From contig JAMOUW010000023.1 of the NCBI GenBank assembly GCA_027067955.1, forward strand, positions 1-45,777: a DNA stretch of 45,777 nucleotides. Direction: 5' to 3'. This document shows positions 1 to 7,978 of this stretch, in pieces. Numbering within the stretch: the first letter of the stretch is position 1; the number at the start of each line of letters is the position of its first letter. Both the position numbers and the translations under genes were made by a program. This stretch comes from Thermaceae bacterium (GTDB taxonomy: Bacteria > Deinococcota > Deinococci > Deinococcales > Marinithermaceae). The notes beneath the pieces were generated by a model. The model searched no databases. It was not told the origin of the DNA and saw nothing but the letters and a program-made list of their open reading frames with translations.

Positions 1-895
1 TCCGCGCCCGGTCCATCCCCGTAACCACCTCCAGGTTGGGTGGTGCGCCGCTACGGCCGTGGTCCAGCACCAGCTGCCCGCGGGCGTGAGTGCCGCAGGT
101 TTCCACCCAGCCGCGATGTTGCTCGCTAGCGGTTACGGCGCCGGGAATCAGCGCGGCGACCATAGCCAGCGGATCGGGGATGAGCAGGCCCGGCGCATCG
201 CGACCCTCCAGGAAGGCCCGGGTGCGGCGGGTGATGGCGTCGTAGAAACGGGCCCGGGGCGTATGTAGCAGAACCAACGCTTCGTGCTGATCCCGGTCTA
301 CGGGGTGAGCCAGGGTCGTTTCCCAGGTAACCAGGACGATGTCGGCGAAGGCCTGCACCACCATCTGGGCAGCCTCGGGGTCGTAATAAAAGTTGAACTC
401 CGCCGCCCAGCGCGGGGTGTTGCCGCGGGCGGTGTGGGCCCCTCCCATGACGACGAGCCGGCGCAGCAACCGCGGCAGCTCGGGCTCGAGGCGCAGGGCC
501 AGCGCCAGATTGGTAAGTGGCCCCAGCGCCACCAGCACGAGCTCACCCGGGCGTTCGCGAGCCAGGCGCGCGATCGCCACCGCTGCCGGCTCGCGCTCGG
601 GGCGCACCCGGGCGCGACGATTTGGGTAGTCACCCAGGCCGTCTTCGCCGTGGAACTCGGTGGCGTGTACACGCTCGCCGGGCAGCAGGGGCTCGCGCGC
701 GCCGGGGAAGACGGGCACCCCCTCGGTGCCCATGGCGTGGAGCACCTCGAAGACGTTGGGGACCACGTGCTCGAGCGGCACGTTGCCGCCCACCGCGGTC
801 ACGCCCGCCACCTCGGCTTCGGGGTGGGCCAGGGCCAGCATCAGCGCCAGGGCGTCGTCCACCCCGGCGTCGGTGTCGATGATGAGGGCGGACAC
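1..895 (-). CDS. Inosine-uridine-type nucleoside hydrolase (3' end outside window)
   Basis: Hydrolyses the N-glycosidic bond of ribonucleosides to free base and ribose (purine/pyrimidine salvage, cytosol). The translation from the GTG at 895 opens with the family's calcium-binding motif DTDAGVDDALAL and continues with a conserved glycine-asparagine region (GGNVPLEHVV) and a second motif LGPLTNLALAL; this is the IUNH fold. About 298 codons are present and the frame runs off the left edge, so only the last few residues are missing. TAGAAT lies six bases before the GTG, so the mRNA should be leaderless. It diverges from the arsR gene. Substrate preference cannot be read from the sequence. Confidence 0.9.
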   Translation of the reverse strand, partial: MSALIIDTDAGVDDALALMLALAHPEAEVAGVTAVGGNVPLEHVVPNVFEVLHAMGTEGVPVFPGAREPLLPGERVHATEFHGEDGLGDYPNRRARVRPEREPAAVAIARLARERPGELVLVALGPLTNLALALRLEPELPRLLRRLVVMGGAHTARGNTPRWAAEFNFYYDPEAAQMVVQAFADIVLVTWETTLAHPVDRDQHEALVLLHTPRARFYDAITRRTRAFLEGRDAPGLLIPDPLAMVAALIPGAVTASEQHRGWVETCGTHARGQLVLDHGRSGAPPNLEVVTGMDRAR

Positions 896-901
896 GAGCG
901 T

Positions 902-927
902 ATTCTACGCCAGGCTAGAATGGACGC
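902..927. promoter_or_regulatory. Divergent leaderless promoters (nucleoside hydrolase / arsR)
   Basis: Two TAGAAT hexamers, 902-907 (minus) and 916-921 (plus), are separated by only 8 bp and each stands exactly six bases before a GTG start (895 and 928). The -35 region of each promoter must therefore lie over the beginning of the other gene. Inferred from the spacing seen at many other genes here. Confidence 0.7.
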
Positions 928-1287
928 GTGGCCAAGGACGACGTGGCGGTTTGCACCACCCTGACGCTGCACCCCGAGGCGCTCGAAAAGGCGCGCGCCG
1001 CGCTCCCGGACGAGAACGAGGTGGCCCGCGCCTCGGCGCTGCTCAAGGCCCTGGCCGATCCGACGCGAATGCGCATCCTGCTGGCGATGCGCCAGGGAGA
1101 ACTGTGCGTGTGTGACCTCTCACACCTCCTGGGCATGAGCCAGAGCGCGATCAGCCATCAGCTGCGGGTGCTGCGCGACGTCCGCCTGGTCCGCTGGCGG
1201 CGGGAGGGCAGGCAGGTTTTCTACCGCCTCGCCGACCGGCACGTAGAGGAGATCCTCGACGACGCGCTCGAGCACGCCCGCGAATAG
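928..1287 (+). CDS. ArsR/SmtB-family metal-sensing repressor
   Basis: A 119-residue winged-helix repressor that should release DNA when it binds metal. Two sensor sites are visible. The alpha-3 helix carries ELCVCDL (C60, C62) and there is a further cysteine at C9, as in CadC/ArsR-type alpha-3N sites. The last helix has D103, H105, H116 and E119 with the exact spacing of the SmtB/CzrA/ZiaR alpha-5 zinc site. The recognition helix is SQSAISHQLRVL. The start is a GTG six bases after TAGAAT. The gene ends 52 bp before a heavy-metal P-type ATPase whose promoter holds an operator-like repeat, so regulation of that pump and of itself is likely. Zn, Cd or Pb are the probable ligands; which one is not decided. 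Confidence 0.93.
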   Translation: MAKDDVAVCTTLTLHPEALEKARAALPDENEVARASALLKALADPTRMRILLAMRQGELCVCDLSHLLGMSQSAISHQLRVLRDVRLVRWRREGRQVFYRLADRHVEEILDDALEHARE

Positions 1288-1304
1288 TGGCGTGCGGTTA
1301 ACAC

Positions 1305-1340
1305 TTGAATGTTTGTTCACATGTGCATAAGATAGGGGCA
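1305..1340 (+). promoter_or_regulatory. Heavy-metal ATPase promoter with ArsR/SmtB-type operator
   Basis: TTGAAT (1305-1310), 17 bp spacer and TAAGAT (1328-1333), then six bases to the ATG at 1340. The imperfect dyad TGAATGTTTGTTCA (1306-1319) covers the -35 box and resembles the 12-2-12 SmtB/CzrA operator core. Binding by the adjacent repressor would block the polymerase. Operator assignment is inference. Confidence 0.65.
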
Positions 1341-3397
1341 TGTCCGCCCCCACCCGCGAGCTCACCTTTGACGTAGAGGGTCTCGACTGCGCCGACTGCG
1401 CGGTCAAGATCGAGAAAGCGGTCCGGCAGCTGCCGGGCGCGGTGGAAGTGGCCGTGGCCTACGGCAGCGGCAAGCTCTTCGTCAAGCTGGACGCCGGGGC
1501 GGAGCCCGAGGCGGTGGCCCGGGCGGTGGAGCCGCTGGGCTACAAGGTGCGCCCCGAGCGCGAGCCGGCCGGCGAGGCGCGGTGGTGGCAGAACCTCAAG
1601 GTGAAGATGCTGGGCGTGAGCGCGGGCTTCCTCGTGCTGGCGCTCGCCAGTCAGCTGCTCTGGCCCGCCGCAGCCCACTGGGTCTGGAGCGCGGGCGCGC
1701 TGGTGAGCGCCACCCCGCTGGCCCGCAAGGCCTGGGCGGTGCTGAAAAGCGGCGGCCTCGACATCAACGCCCTGGTCTCGATCGCGGTCGTGGGTGCGAT
1801 CCTCATCGACGCCGCCCCCGAGGCGCTCGTCGTCGTCTTCCTCTTCCTGATCGGCGAGGTGCTCGAGGGCCTGGCGGCCTCGCGCGCCCGCGGCACCCTG
1901 CGCGAGCTGGCCAAGCTGGCCCCCACCAAGGCGCGGCGGCTCGAGGCGGACGGCCGCGTGCGCGAGGTGCCGGTGGAGCTCCTGGCGGTGGGCGAACGGG
2001 TCCAGGTCCCCGCCGGGGAGCGCATCCCCGCCGACGCCGTCGCCGTGGAGGGCGCGGGGGCGGTGGACGAGTCGATGCTCACCGGCGAGTCCGCGCCCGT
2101 GCCCAAGCGCGCGGGCGACCCCATCTACGCGGGCACCGTGCTGCTCGAGGGGCAGCTGGTGGCGCGGGTGACCGCGCCGGCCGCGGACAGCGCGCTGGCG
2201 CAGATCCAGAAGCTGGTGGAGCGCTCAGGCGCGATGAAGAGCCCCACGACGCGCGTCATCGACCGCTTCGCCCGTTACTACACCCCGCTCGTGGTGGTCG
2301 CGGCGGCGCTCGCGGCCACGGTGCCGCCGCTGCTCTTCGGCCAGCCCTTCGAGGTCTGGATCTACCGCGGGCTCGCCCTGCTGCTCATCGGCTGCCCCTG
2401 CGCCCTGGTGCTCTCGGCGCCGGCGGCCGTCACCTCGGCGCTGGCGCGCTCGGGGCGGATAGGGGTGCTGGTCAAGGGGGGCGACGTGCTCGAGACCGCC
2501 GGACGCCTGCGCGCCCTCGCCTTCGACAAGACGGGCACGCTCACCGAAGGGCGACCGCGGCTCGTGCAGGTCTGGGGCATGGACGAGCGCGAGATCCTGC
2601 CGCTGGTGGCGGCGCTCGAGCGCTCGAGCGCCCATCCGCTGGCCGAAGCCGTCCTCGCGCGCGCCGGGAAGCTGGGAATTCCGGTGCCCGAGGCCCGGGA
2701 CCTGGACGCCCTGCCCGGCGCCTGGGTGAAGGGCCGGGTGGCGGGCCGCGAGGTCTGGGTGGGCAGCCCCGCCGCCGCGGGGGGCTTGCCGCATGAGGTG
2801 CGGGAAAACGGCGAGACCGCGAGCGTGGTCAAGCTCGACGGAGAGGTCGCGGCCGTCCTCTTCTTCGAGGACGCCCCGCGGCCCGAGGCGGCCGAGGCGC
2901 TGGCGCGGGTGCGGGCCCTGGGCATCGAGACCGTCATCCTCTCTGGTGACCGCGAACCGGCGGTGCGCCGCCTCGCCGGGCGGCTGGGCGGGGTGCGTTA
3001 CCGCGCCGGGCTGCGCCCGGAGGACAAGCTCGCAGCCCTCGCCGAGCTCCCCCACCCCGCAGGCATGGTCGGCGACGGCGTGAACGACGCCCCCACGCTG
3101 GCCACCGCCGATCTGGGCGTGGCCATGGGTAGCGGCACCCAGGTGGCGCTCGAGGCCGCGGGCGTGGCCCTGGTCGAGCCCAACCTCAACCGGCTCGCCC
3201 ACTTTCTCGAGCTCGCCCGCACCGCGCTCGCCAACATCTACACCAACGTCGCCGTTGCCCTGGGGCTCAAGGCGGTCTTTTTGGTCACCACCCTGCTCGG
3301 CTACACCGGGCTCTGGATCGCGGTCATGGCCGACACCGGCGCGACCCTGCTCGTCACCGCCAACGCGCTCAGGCTGCTGGCCTGGCGGCCGCGTTAG
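1340..3397 (+). CDS. P1B-type heavy-metal ATPase (Zn/Cd/Pb exporter, ZntA/CadA type)
   Basis: A 685-residue inner-membrane pump that exports divalent soft metals using ATP. Visible in order: an N-terminal metal-binding domain with GLDCADC (C17, C20), the actuator TGE (248-250), the membrane CPC motif (352-354), the phosphorylated DKTGT (396-400), the HP of the nucleotide domain (432-433) and GDGVND (578-583). The last membrane helices carry K644 and D665, the pattern of the Zn/Cd/Pb (P1B-2) group rather than Cu pumps. It follows the ArsR/SmtB repressor gene and should be induced by metal. The TAG stop shares bases with the TTA of the convergent asparaginase gene. Confidence 0.95.
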   Translation: MSAPTRELTFDVEGLDCADCAVKIEKAVRQLPGAVEVAVAYGSGKLFVKLDAGAEPEAVARAVEPLGYKVRPEREPAGEARWWQNLKVKMLGVSAGFLVLALASQLLWPAAAHWVWSAGALVSATPLARKAWAVLKSGGLDINALVSIAVVGAILIDAAPEALVVVFLFLIGEVLEGLAASRARGTLRELAKLAPTKARRLEADGRVREVPVELLAVGERVQVPAGERIPADAVAVEGAGAVDESMLTGESAPVPKRAGDPIYAGTVLLEGQLVARVTAPAADSALAQIQKLVERSGAMKSPTTRVIDRFARYYTPLVVVAAALAATVPPLLFGQPFEVWIYRGLALLLIGCPCALVLSAPAAVTSALARSGRIGVLVKGGDVLETAGRLRALAFDKTGTLTEGRPRLVQVWGMDEREILPLVAALERSSAHPLAEAVLARAGKLGIPVPEARDLDALPGAWVKGRVAGREVWVGSPAAAGGLPHEVRENGETASVVKLDGEVAAVLFFEDAPRPEAAEALARVRALGIETVILSGDREPAVRRLAGRLGGVRYRAGLRPEDKLAALAELPHPAGMVGDGVNDAPTLATADLGVAMGSGTQVALEAAGVALVEPNLNRLAHFLELARTALANIYTNVAVALGLKAVFLVTTLLGYTGLWIAVMADTGATLLVTANALRLLAWRPR

Positions 3398-3897
3398 ACG
3401 GCCTCGAAGCGCCGCTCGGCCACGTTCTTACGCACGTGCCCGGGCCTGAAGACCTGCCCGTTCATGGCGATGTAGACCCCCGGCTGTAGCAGCTGCACCG
3501 CAGCGACCGCGTAGCCGATGTTGAACTCGGCGTCCGAGCCCAGAAAGCGCGCCGGCTGCATTGCCCCCACAAGCACAATCGTCTTGTCGGGGATGCCCTC
3601 GAGCGCCCGGGCCGTCTCTACCATCGTGTCGGTGCCGTGGGTGATGAGCACCCGCCGCGCCGGCGCGGCCGCCACCGCCGCGCGGATGCGCGCGCGGTCT
3701 GCGTCGGTCATCTCCAGGCTGTCTTTCTGGAGCAGCGCCTCGATGGCGTAGGGGAAGTTGACCCGGGCCTCCTCCAGCAGCCGGCCGATCTGCGGCTCGC
3801 CCACGGTGTAGTCGTCCTTCGCGTCGTAGTAGATCTTGTCAATCGTGCCGCCGGTGGTGAAGATCTGGACGAACTCGGGTTCCGGGATCGGGTTCAC
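3394..3897 (-). CDS. Short asparaginase-domain protein
   Basis: 167 residues matching only the N-terminal domain of type I/II L-asparaginases (full enzymes are about 320-330). Both catalytic threonine motifs are present: TTGGTID (nucleophile T15) and THGTDTM (T89, D90, the same numbers as in E. coli AnsB). The C-terminal domain, which helps build the active site of the neighbouring subunit, is absent, and the reading frame ends cleanly at a stop overlapping the convergent ATPase. Such one-domain members occur in other genomes; whether they hydrolyse asparagine is not settled by sequence. GTG start, six bases after TATCCT on the minus strand (3904-3909). Confidence 0.85.
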   Translation of the reverse strand: MNPIPEPEFVQIFTTGGTIDKIYYDAKDDYTVGEPQIGRLLEEARVNFPYAIEALLQKDSLEMTDADRARIRAAVAAAPARRVLITHGTDTMVETARALEGIPDKTIVLVGAMQPARFLGSDAEFNIGYAVAAVQLLQPGVYIAMNGQVFRPGHVRKNVAERRFEAV

Positions 3898-3950
3898 GGG
3901 GTCAGGATACCCGAGCCGGCGTTATTTTACGAACGTGAATACGGATGCGG

Positions 3951-3983
3951 GTTATTTTAGAAATCTGCGATTTTTAAAATAAC
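3951..3983. repeat. AT-rich inverted repeat between pit and asparaginase genes
   Basis: Two 15-base arms match at 14 of 15 positions around a 3-base loop (arm begins GTTATTTTAGAAATC). A direct copy of GTTATTTTA lies 30 bp upstream at 3921-3929. It sits between the stop of the phosphate transporter gene and the start of the asparaginase gene, both minus strand. It could end the transporter mRNA or be an operator; there is no T-run after the stem. Confidence 0.6.
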
Positions 3984-4024
3984 GCGCGCGCCAGAACCCT
4001 CCTGGGGCCAGGGTGAACCGGGCG

Positions 4025-5074
4025 CTAGGGCCGCACCGGCAGATTGAAGACGTTCTGCAACACGAACATCCCCACCACCGATATCAGGGCCGCGACCGTC
4101 GGGGTAAGCAACCAGCCGATACTGATGTTGCGAACTATGTCCCAGCGGATGCGCTCCCCCGGCGTGATCAGCCCCAGGCCAATGACCGCGCCTACCACCG
4201 CCTGGGAGCTGGAGACCGGCACCAGCGGCAGGTGCGGCAGGTGGTGGGCGGCGAGCCAGGCGGCCAGCGACTGCGAGGCGAAGAGGAAGAGCACCAGCGA
4301 CTGCGCCAGCACTACCACCAGCGCCGCCACCGGCGTAAGGCGCACGATGTCCTGCCCCACGGTCATCATCACCCGCTCGGAATAGGTGTAAATGCCTACG
4401 GCTATGGCCATTCCGCCCAGTAGAAAGAGCTGCTGGGCGGAGCTGAGGGTGACGGGCCCGAGCTGCAAGTCGCGGAAGGGGGAGACGTTGAGGAATACCC
4501 CCATGACGTTGGCGATGTTGTTGGCCCCCAGGCTGTAGGCGCCGAAGGCGCCCACCAGAATCAGGCCCCAGCGGGTGTAGTGGTCGAGACGCAGCAGGTG
4601 GATTTTTACCCGCCGCAGCAGTACGCGCGCCAGCGCAAAGAGGACGGCCGACATGATCCCGGCCATTACCGGCGAGGCCACCCAGGCAAAGGCAAATTTA
4701 GAAACGATTCCCGGGTCGGTCGGCTGCCCCATGAAGATGTTCCAGCCGATTATGCCGCCCACTATGGCCTGGCTGGTGGAAACGGGCAGCCCCCGTTCGG
4801 TCATCAGGTAGACGCTCAGCGCCGCCGCCAGCGCGGCCATGAAGGCGCCGGGCTGGGTGTTGATCGCCCCCAGTTTGCCCAGAGTGTGAGAAGCGCCCGC
4901 GCCGCTGATTACCGCACCCAGGATCACGAAGATGCTGGCGATCAGGGCCGCGGTCGCAAAGCGCACCATGCGGGTGCCCACGGCGGTGCCGAAGATGTTG
5001 GCCGCGTCGTTGGCTCCCAGCGACCAGCCCAGGAAGAGGCCGCTGGAAAGGTAGGTGAAGATCCCCGGGTTCAT
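4025..5074 (-). CDS. PiT-family inorganic phosphate transporter
   Basis: A 349-residue multi-helix membrane protein of the PiT (PF01384) family, which takes up metal-phosphate with protons or sodium. The two inverted signature repeats are visible: GANDAANIFGTAVGTR near residues 20-36 followed by PVSTSQAIVGGIIGW near 98, and SLGANNIANVMG near 182 followed by PVSSSQAVVGAVIG near 287. Some ten hydrophobic segments fill the rest. Its start codon shares one base with the stop of the DUF47 gene upstream, so the two are translated from one mRNA. Confidence 0.94.
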   Translation of the reverse strand: MNPGIFTYLSSGLFLGWSLGANDAANIFGTAVGTRMVRFATAALIASIFVILGAVISGAGASHTLGKLGAINTQPGAFMAALAAALSVYLMTERGLPVSTSQAIVGGIIGWNIFMGQPTDPGIVSKFAFAWVASPVMAGIMSAVLFALARVLLRRVKIHLLRLDHYTRWGLILVGAFGAYSLGANNIANVMGVFLNVSPFRDLQLGPVTLSSAQQLFLLGGMAIAVGIYTYSERVMMTVGQDIVRLTPVAALVVVLAQSLVLFLFASQSLAAWLAAHHLPHLPLVPVSSSQAVVGAVIGLGLITPGERIRWDIVRNISIGWLLTPTVAALISVVGMFVLQNVFNLPVRP

Positions 5075-5727
5075 CAGACCATCCGCTTGATCGTCAGGAT
5101 CGAGAGCTTGTCGCCGATGTCCTCGGCGGTGTCAGCGATGCTGTCGAGGCGCTCCAAAAAGGAGGAAAGGTGCATCTTGCGGGCCAGGTCCATGGTGCTT
5201 TCGTAGATCTGCCGCCCCACCCGGGTGGTTATTCTGTCGGCCTCCGACTCGTAGAACTGCACCTTCTTAACGTGGTCGCGCACGGCGCTGAGATCGCGGA
5301 AGAAGGCGCGCGCGGCGGTCACCATTTCCTCGGCCGTCTGCTGCGCCATCCGTGCCAGTTCGGCGAAGTCGTCACGGTAAGCCTCGTCTATCTGGGGTTT
5401 TTGAACGTAAAAACTGTACACCGCGGCTTCGTAGTGATTGGTCACCTCGTCCACCTGCTCGATGAGCGAGAGCACGTCTTCCCGCAGCTCGGGGATTAGG
5501 GTGTGGGTAGTCATCTGGGTCTCGATCTCGCGCCGCAGGTCGTCGGCCTCCTCCTCCACCGCGGTGACCCGCCGCACCAGCTCCTCGAACTCGCCGGAAA
5601 CTCCGCGGTTCAGGTAGATTTCCATGGCGCGGCCGAACACCAGCCCCGCTTCCTGCACCTTGTCGAAGTAAAGGTCTATCTGGGCCTCGAGCCCGCGGGT
5701 GCCACCGAACAGCGAGGGTAGTTTCAT
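5074..5727 (-). CDS. DUF47/PhoU-like phosphate transport regulator
   Basis: A 217-residue, all-helical, charged protein of the DUF47 (TIGR00153) family, distant relatives of PhoU that are nearly always encoded beside PiT transporters, as here. No membrane segments. The role is probably to regulate or assist the transporter. The ATG at 5727 (MKLPSLFGG) was chosen over one 24 bases upstream because a perfect TATAAT (5737-5742, minus strand) lies between them. Stop and start of the next gene overlap as TGATG. Confidence 0.9.
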   Translation of the reverse strand: MKLPSLFGGTRGLEAQIDLYFDKVQEAGLVFGRAMEIYLNRGVSGEFEELVRRVTAVEEEADDLRREIETQMTTHTLIPELREDVLSLIEQVDEVTNHYEAAVYSFYVQKPQIDEAYRDDFAELARMAQQTAEEMVTAARAFFRDLSAVRDHVKKVQFYESEADRITTRVGRQIYESTMDLARKMHLSSFLERLDSIADTAEDIGDKLSILTIKRMV

Positions 5728-5776
5728 GGTGAGCCCATTATAGGCGCGCATGCCGGGGACAGCTCGCCCATGCGGC

Positions 5777-5788
5777 TAGAATGACCGC
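5777..5788 (+). promoter_or_regulatory. Leaderless -10 element of the EamA gene
   Basis: TAGAAT at 5777-5782 followed by six bases and the ATG at 5789. Confidence 0.65.
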
Positions 5789-6700
5789 ATGAACAGGCCC
5801 CGCCCCGGCCTCGTCGTCCTCGTCCTTACCGTAGGCGTGGCCGCGGTGAGCGCAGCGGCCATCTTCATCCGCTTCGCCTTCGCCTGCGCCGGGGAGGCGA
5901 CGCCGGGGCTGGCGCTGCTGCTGGCGGCGGTGCGGCTGGGGCTGGCGGCGCTCTTTCTGGCTCCCACCTGGCCAGGGCTCCTGCGCGCCCGTCCGCAGCC
6001 AGGGGCTTTCGCGCTGGCGGCGCTGGCGGGCCTGTTCCTGGCCGCACATTTCGGTACCTGGGTGGCCAGTCTGGCCTATACCTCGGTGGCGGCCTCGGTT
6101 ACGATCGTGACCACCAACCCCATCTGGGTTGCGCTCTTCGGCTGGCTCTGGCTGGGGGAGCAGGTGAGCCGCCTCACCCTCGCAGGCATTCTGGTTGCTA
6201 CCGCCGGCGGCGCGCTCATCGGACTGGGCGACGCCACGGGTGCGGCTGCCGGACCGGCCCCGCTGCTAGGGGACGCGCTGGCGCTCGCAGGCGCCTGGAC
6301 GGTGAGCGGCTACTTTTTGCTGGGGCGCGAGGCCCAGCGGCGCGGCCTCTCGATAGGCCAGTACGTGGCCGTGGCCTACGCCGCCGCGGCGCTGGCGCTG
6401 CTGCCCCTGCCAGCGCTCTTCGGCACGCCCTACACCGGCTGGCCGCCCGCCTTCTACGGCTACGCCCTGGCCATGGCGCTAACCAGCCAGCTCATCGGTC
6501 ACACCAGCTTCAACTGGGCGGTGCGCTGGGTGCCGCCGGTGCTGGTAACGCTCGCCATCCTCTTCGAACCGCTGGGCTCGGGCCTCCTGGCATACGCCTT
6601 TTTTGGTGAAACCCCGCCTCCGCTCGTCTTTGCGGGGGCAGGGGTGCTGCTCGCGGGCGTGGGCCTTGCCGTGCTGGGGCGGGGCGGGGCGGGTCGCTAG
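5789..6700 (+). CDS. EamA/DMT-family transporter
   Basis: A 303-residue protein with ten predicted membrane helices in two homologous halves, the EamA layout (for example residues 33-45, 61-80 and 113-140 in the first half). DMT proteins export or exchange small metabolites such as amino acids; the substrate cannot be told. The leaderless promoter fixes the start at 5789. The gene ends against the convergent zinc-ribbon gene with four bases shared (CTAG). Confidence 0.9.
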   Translation: MNRPRPGLVVLVLTVGVAAVSAAAIFIRFAFACAGEATPGLALLLAAVRLGLAALFLAPTWPGLLRARPQPGAFALAALAGLFLAAHFGTWVASLAYTSVAASVTIVTTNPIWVALFGWLWLGEQVSRLTLAGILVATAGGALIGLGDATGAAAGPAPLLGDALALAGAWTVSGYFLLGREAQRRGLSIGQYVAVAYAAAALALLPLPALFGTPYTGWPPAFYGYALAMALTSQLIGHTSFNWAVRWVPPVLVTLAILFEPLGSGLLAYAFFGETPPPLVFAGAGVLLAGVGLAVLGRGGAGR

Positions 6701-6864
6701 GCTTCGTCAGCGGGCCCTTCTGCGGGCTGCTCTGCAGCAGCGAAGAGCGGGTCCTGGTCCTCCTCCTCGCGCCGGGCGTAGACGCCGCAACGGGTGCAGC
6801 TGACGGCTATGACGGGAACAAAGGGGCGCACCCAGCGGCCGCAGGAAGGGCAAACGTAGCGCAC
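6697..6864 (-). CDS. Small zinc-ribbon protein
   Basis: A 55-residue protein with two CxxC knuckles, CPSC near residue 5 and CTRC near residue 25, followed by an acidic tail. The pairing suggests one structural zinc ion. The GTG at 6864 was chosen because CATAAT stands six bases before it and coding likeness begins there, although the frame is open further upstream through the next gene's region. No specific function recognised. Confidence 0.7.
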   Translation of the reverse strand: MRYVCPSCGRWVRPFVPVIAVSCTRCGVYARREEEDQDPLFAAAEQPAEGPADEA

Positions 6865-6903
6865 GCGCGCATTATGCCACGCCGCCGCGCGGTATGCTTG
6901 GGT

Positions 6904-7335
6904 ATGCGCCGGATCATGGTCACACTGGGCCTCGCGCTCGCTCTCGGCTGGGCGGCGGAGCTGGCGCGCGTGGAAATGGGAACCCCGGTTCCCGGCTTCG
7001 ACCCCGCCGACCTGCACACCTACAAGATCGCCCGCCCGGCGCGCGTGTTCCGGGCCGCGGACGGGGCGATTGTCTTCGTCAGCTACTGGAGCTTCGAGCC
7101 CGGGGACGCCGGGGAACGGGCTTTTGAGATGTACTTGATTCCTCCCCGGGGGGAAGTGGAGCGGGCGGGCTATACTTTCAACGTCCCTGCCGGCTGGGTG
7201 GGGCGCGTAAAACCCACCTTCTGGCACTTCAGGCTGACACCCGCGCGGGCGCGCTCCCAGGCGGGCGAGTGGACCGTCTACTTTCTTTTCAACGGCGTCC
7301 TCAAGGGGCAGACCACGTTCGTGCTCGAGCCCTGA
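6904..7335 (+). CDS. Secreted protein of unknown function
   Basis: 143 residues. The N-terminus (MRRIMVTLGLALALGWAAEL) is a signal peptide, so the mature protein is outside the cytoplasm. The rest is rich in beta-prone segments (VFVSYWSFEPG, WTVYFLFNG) and might be one beta-sandwich domain. I do not recognise the family. TATGCT lies five bases before the ATG at 6904; an upstream in-frame ATG at 6874 is less likely because it precedes that element. Confidence 0.75.
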   Translation: MRRIMVTLGLALALGWAAELARVEMGTPVPGFDPADLHTYKIARPARVFRAADGAIVFVSYWSFEPGDAGERAFEMYLIPPRGEVERAGYTFNVPAGWVGRVKPTFWHFRLTPARARSQAGEWTVYFLFNGVLKGQTTFVLEP

Positions 7336-7405
7336 AAGCCCCCTCCATCCGGAGAAAACCGTCCGGACTCACCCGCGAACGCTGCGGGTCGTGTAAGATT
7401 GCGGC

Positions 7406-7978
7406 GTGCGCAGCTTCACCAACCTGCACGTTCGCACGCAGGACGCGAACGCTATGCGCGCCCTGGCCGCCAAGATCCGCACCCCGGGGCTCGCTCTCTA
7501 CGTGCTCCCGGATCCGCCCTGGTACAGCCTCTATGACGAAGCCCTCGAGGCCGACGAGGACACGGCGCGGCTGTGGCAGGAGCTGACGGCCGCCTCGCGC
7601 CTTGGCCGCGCCGCGGCTTTCGCGGTCTACGAGGACGAGGCTATGTGCTGGGGCCTGGCCGGGGACGGCCGTATCCTCTACCGCTACTGCGAGGGTGTGG
7701 AAGGCGAGCCGGAGGGTGCTCGCGGGGAGCTCCCCGCCTACCTGGACGCAGCCGCCGTGGCCGCCGCGCAGGCGGGGGAGCCAAAGACCGCGGCCGTGCG
7801 CGCGCTAGCGGGCATCCTGGGACTCTTCCCCGACCACGCCGTGGTAGGATTTGGCGACTTGCTGGAGCTCGACGAGGAAAGCGACCTGCCCGCGGACGTA
7901 TGGGTCCTGGAAGACGACGCGGGTCCCGAGTTTGTTCTGGAGCGGCCCCTGCTGGAGGAAGACCATGCTGGTGGTTAA
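7406..7978 (+). CDS. Hypothetical acidic protein upstream of argB
   Basis: 190 residues, strongly acidic, no membrane segment and no motif that I recognise. The GTG start stands six bases after TAAGAT (7394-7399). Its end overlaps the kinase gene argB by 14 bp, so the two are cotranscribed and perhaps translationally coupled. The coupling hints at a link with arginine or lysine synthesis, but nothing in the protein shows it. Confidence 0.8.
   Translation: MRSFTNLHVRTQDANAMRALAAKIRTPGLALYVLPDPPWYSLYDEALEADEDTARLWQELTAASRLGRAAAFAVYEDEAMCWGLAGDGRILYRYCEGVEGEPEGARGELPAYLDAAAVAAAQAGEPKTAAVRALAGILGLFPDHAVVGFGDLLELDEESDLPADVWVLEDDAGPEFVLERPLLEEDHAGG

Noticed and set aside
284-964. A plus-strand frame opposite the nucleoside hydrolase
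   Set aside because: The minus strand has unmistakable nucleoside hydrolase motifs; the plus frame is a shadow.
2225-3202. A 325-codon minus-strand frame opposite the metal ATPase
   Set aside because: Complete overlap with a clear P-type ATPase and no signature of its own.
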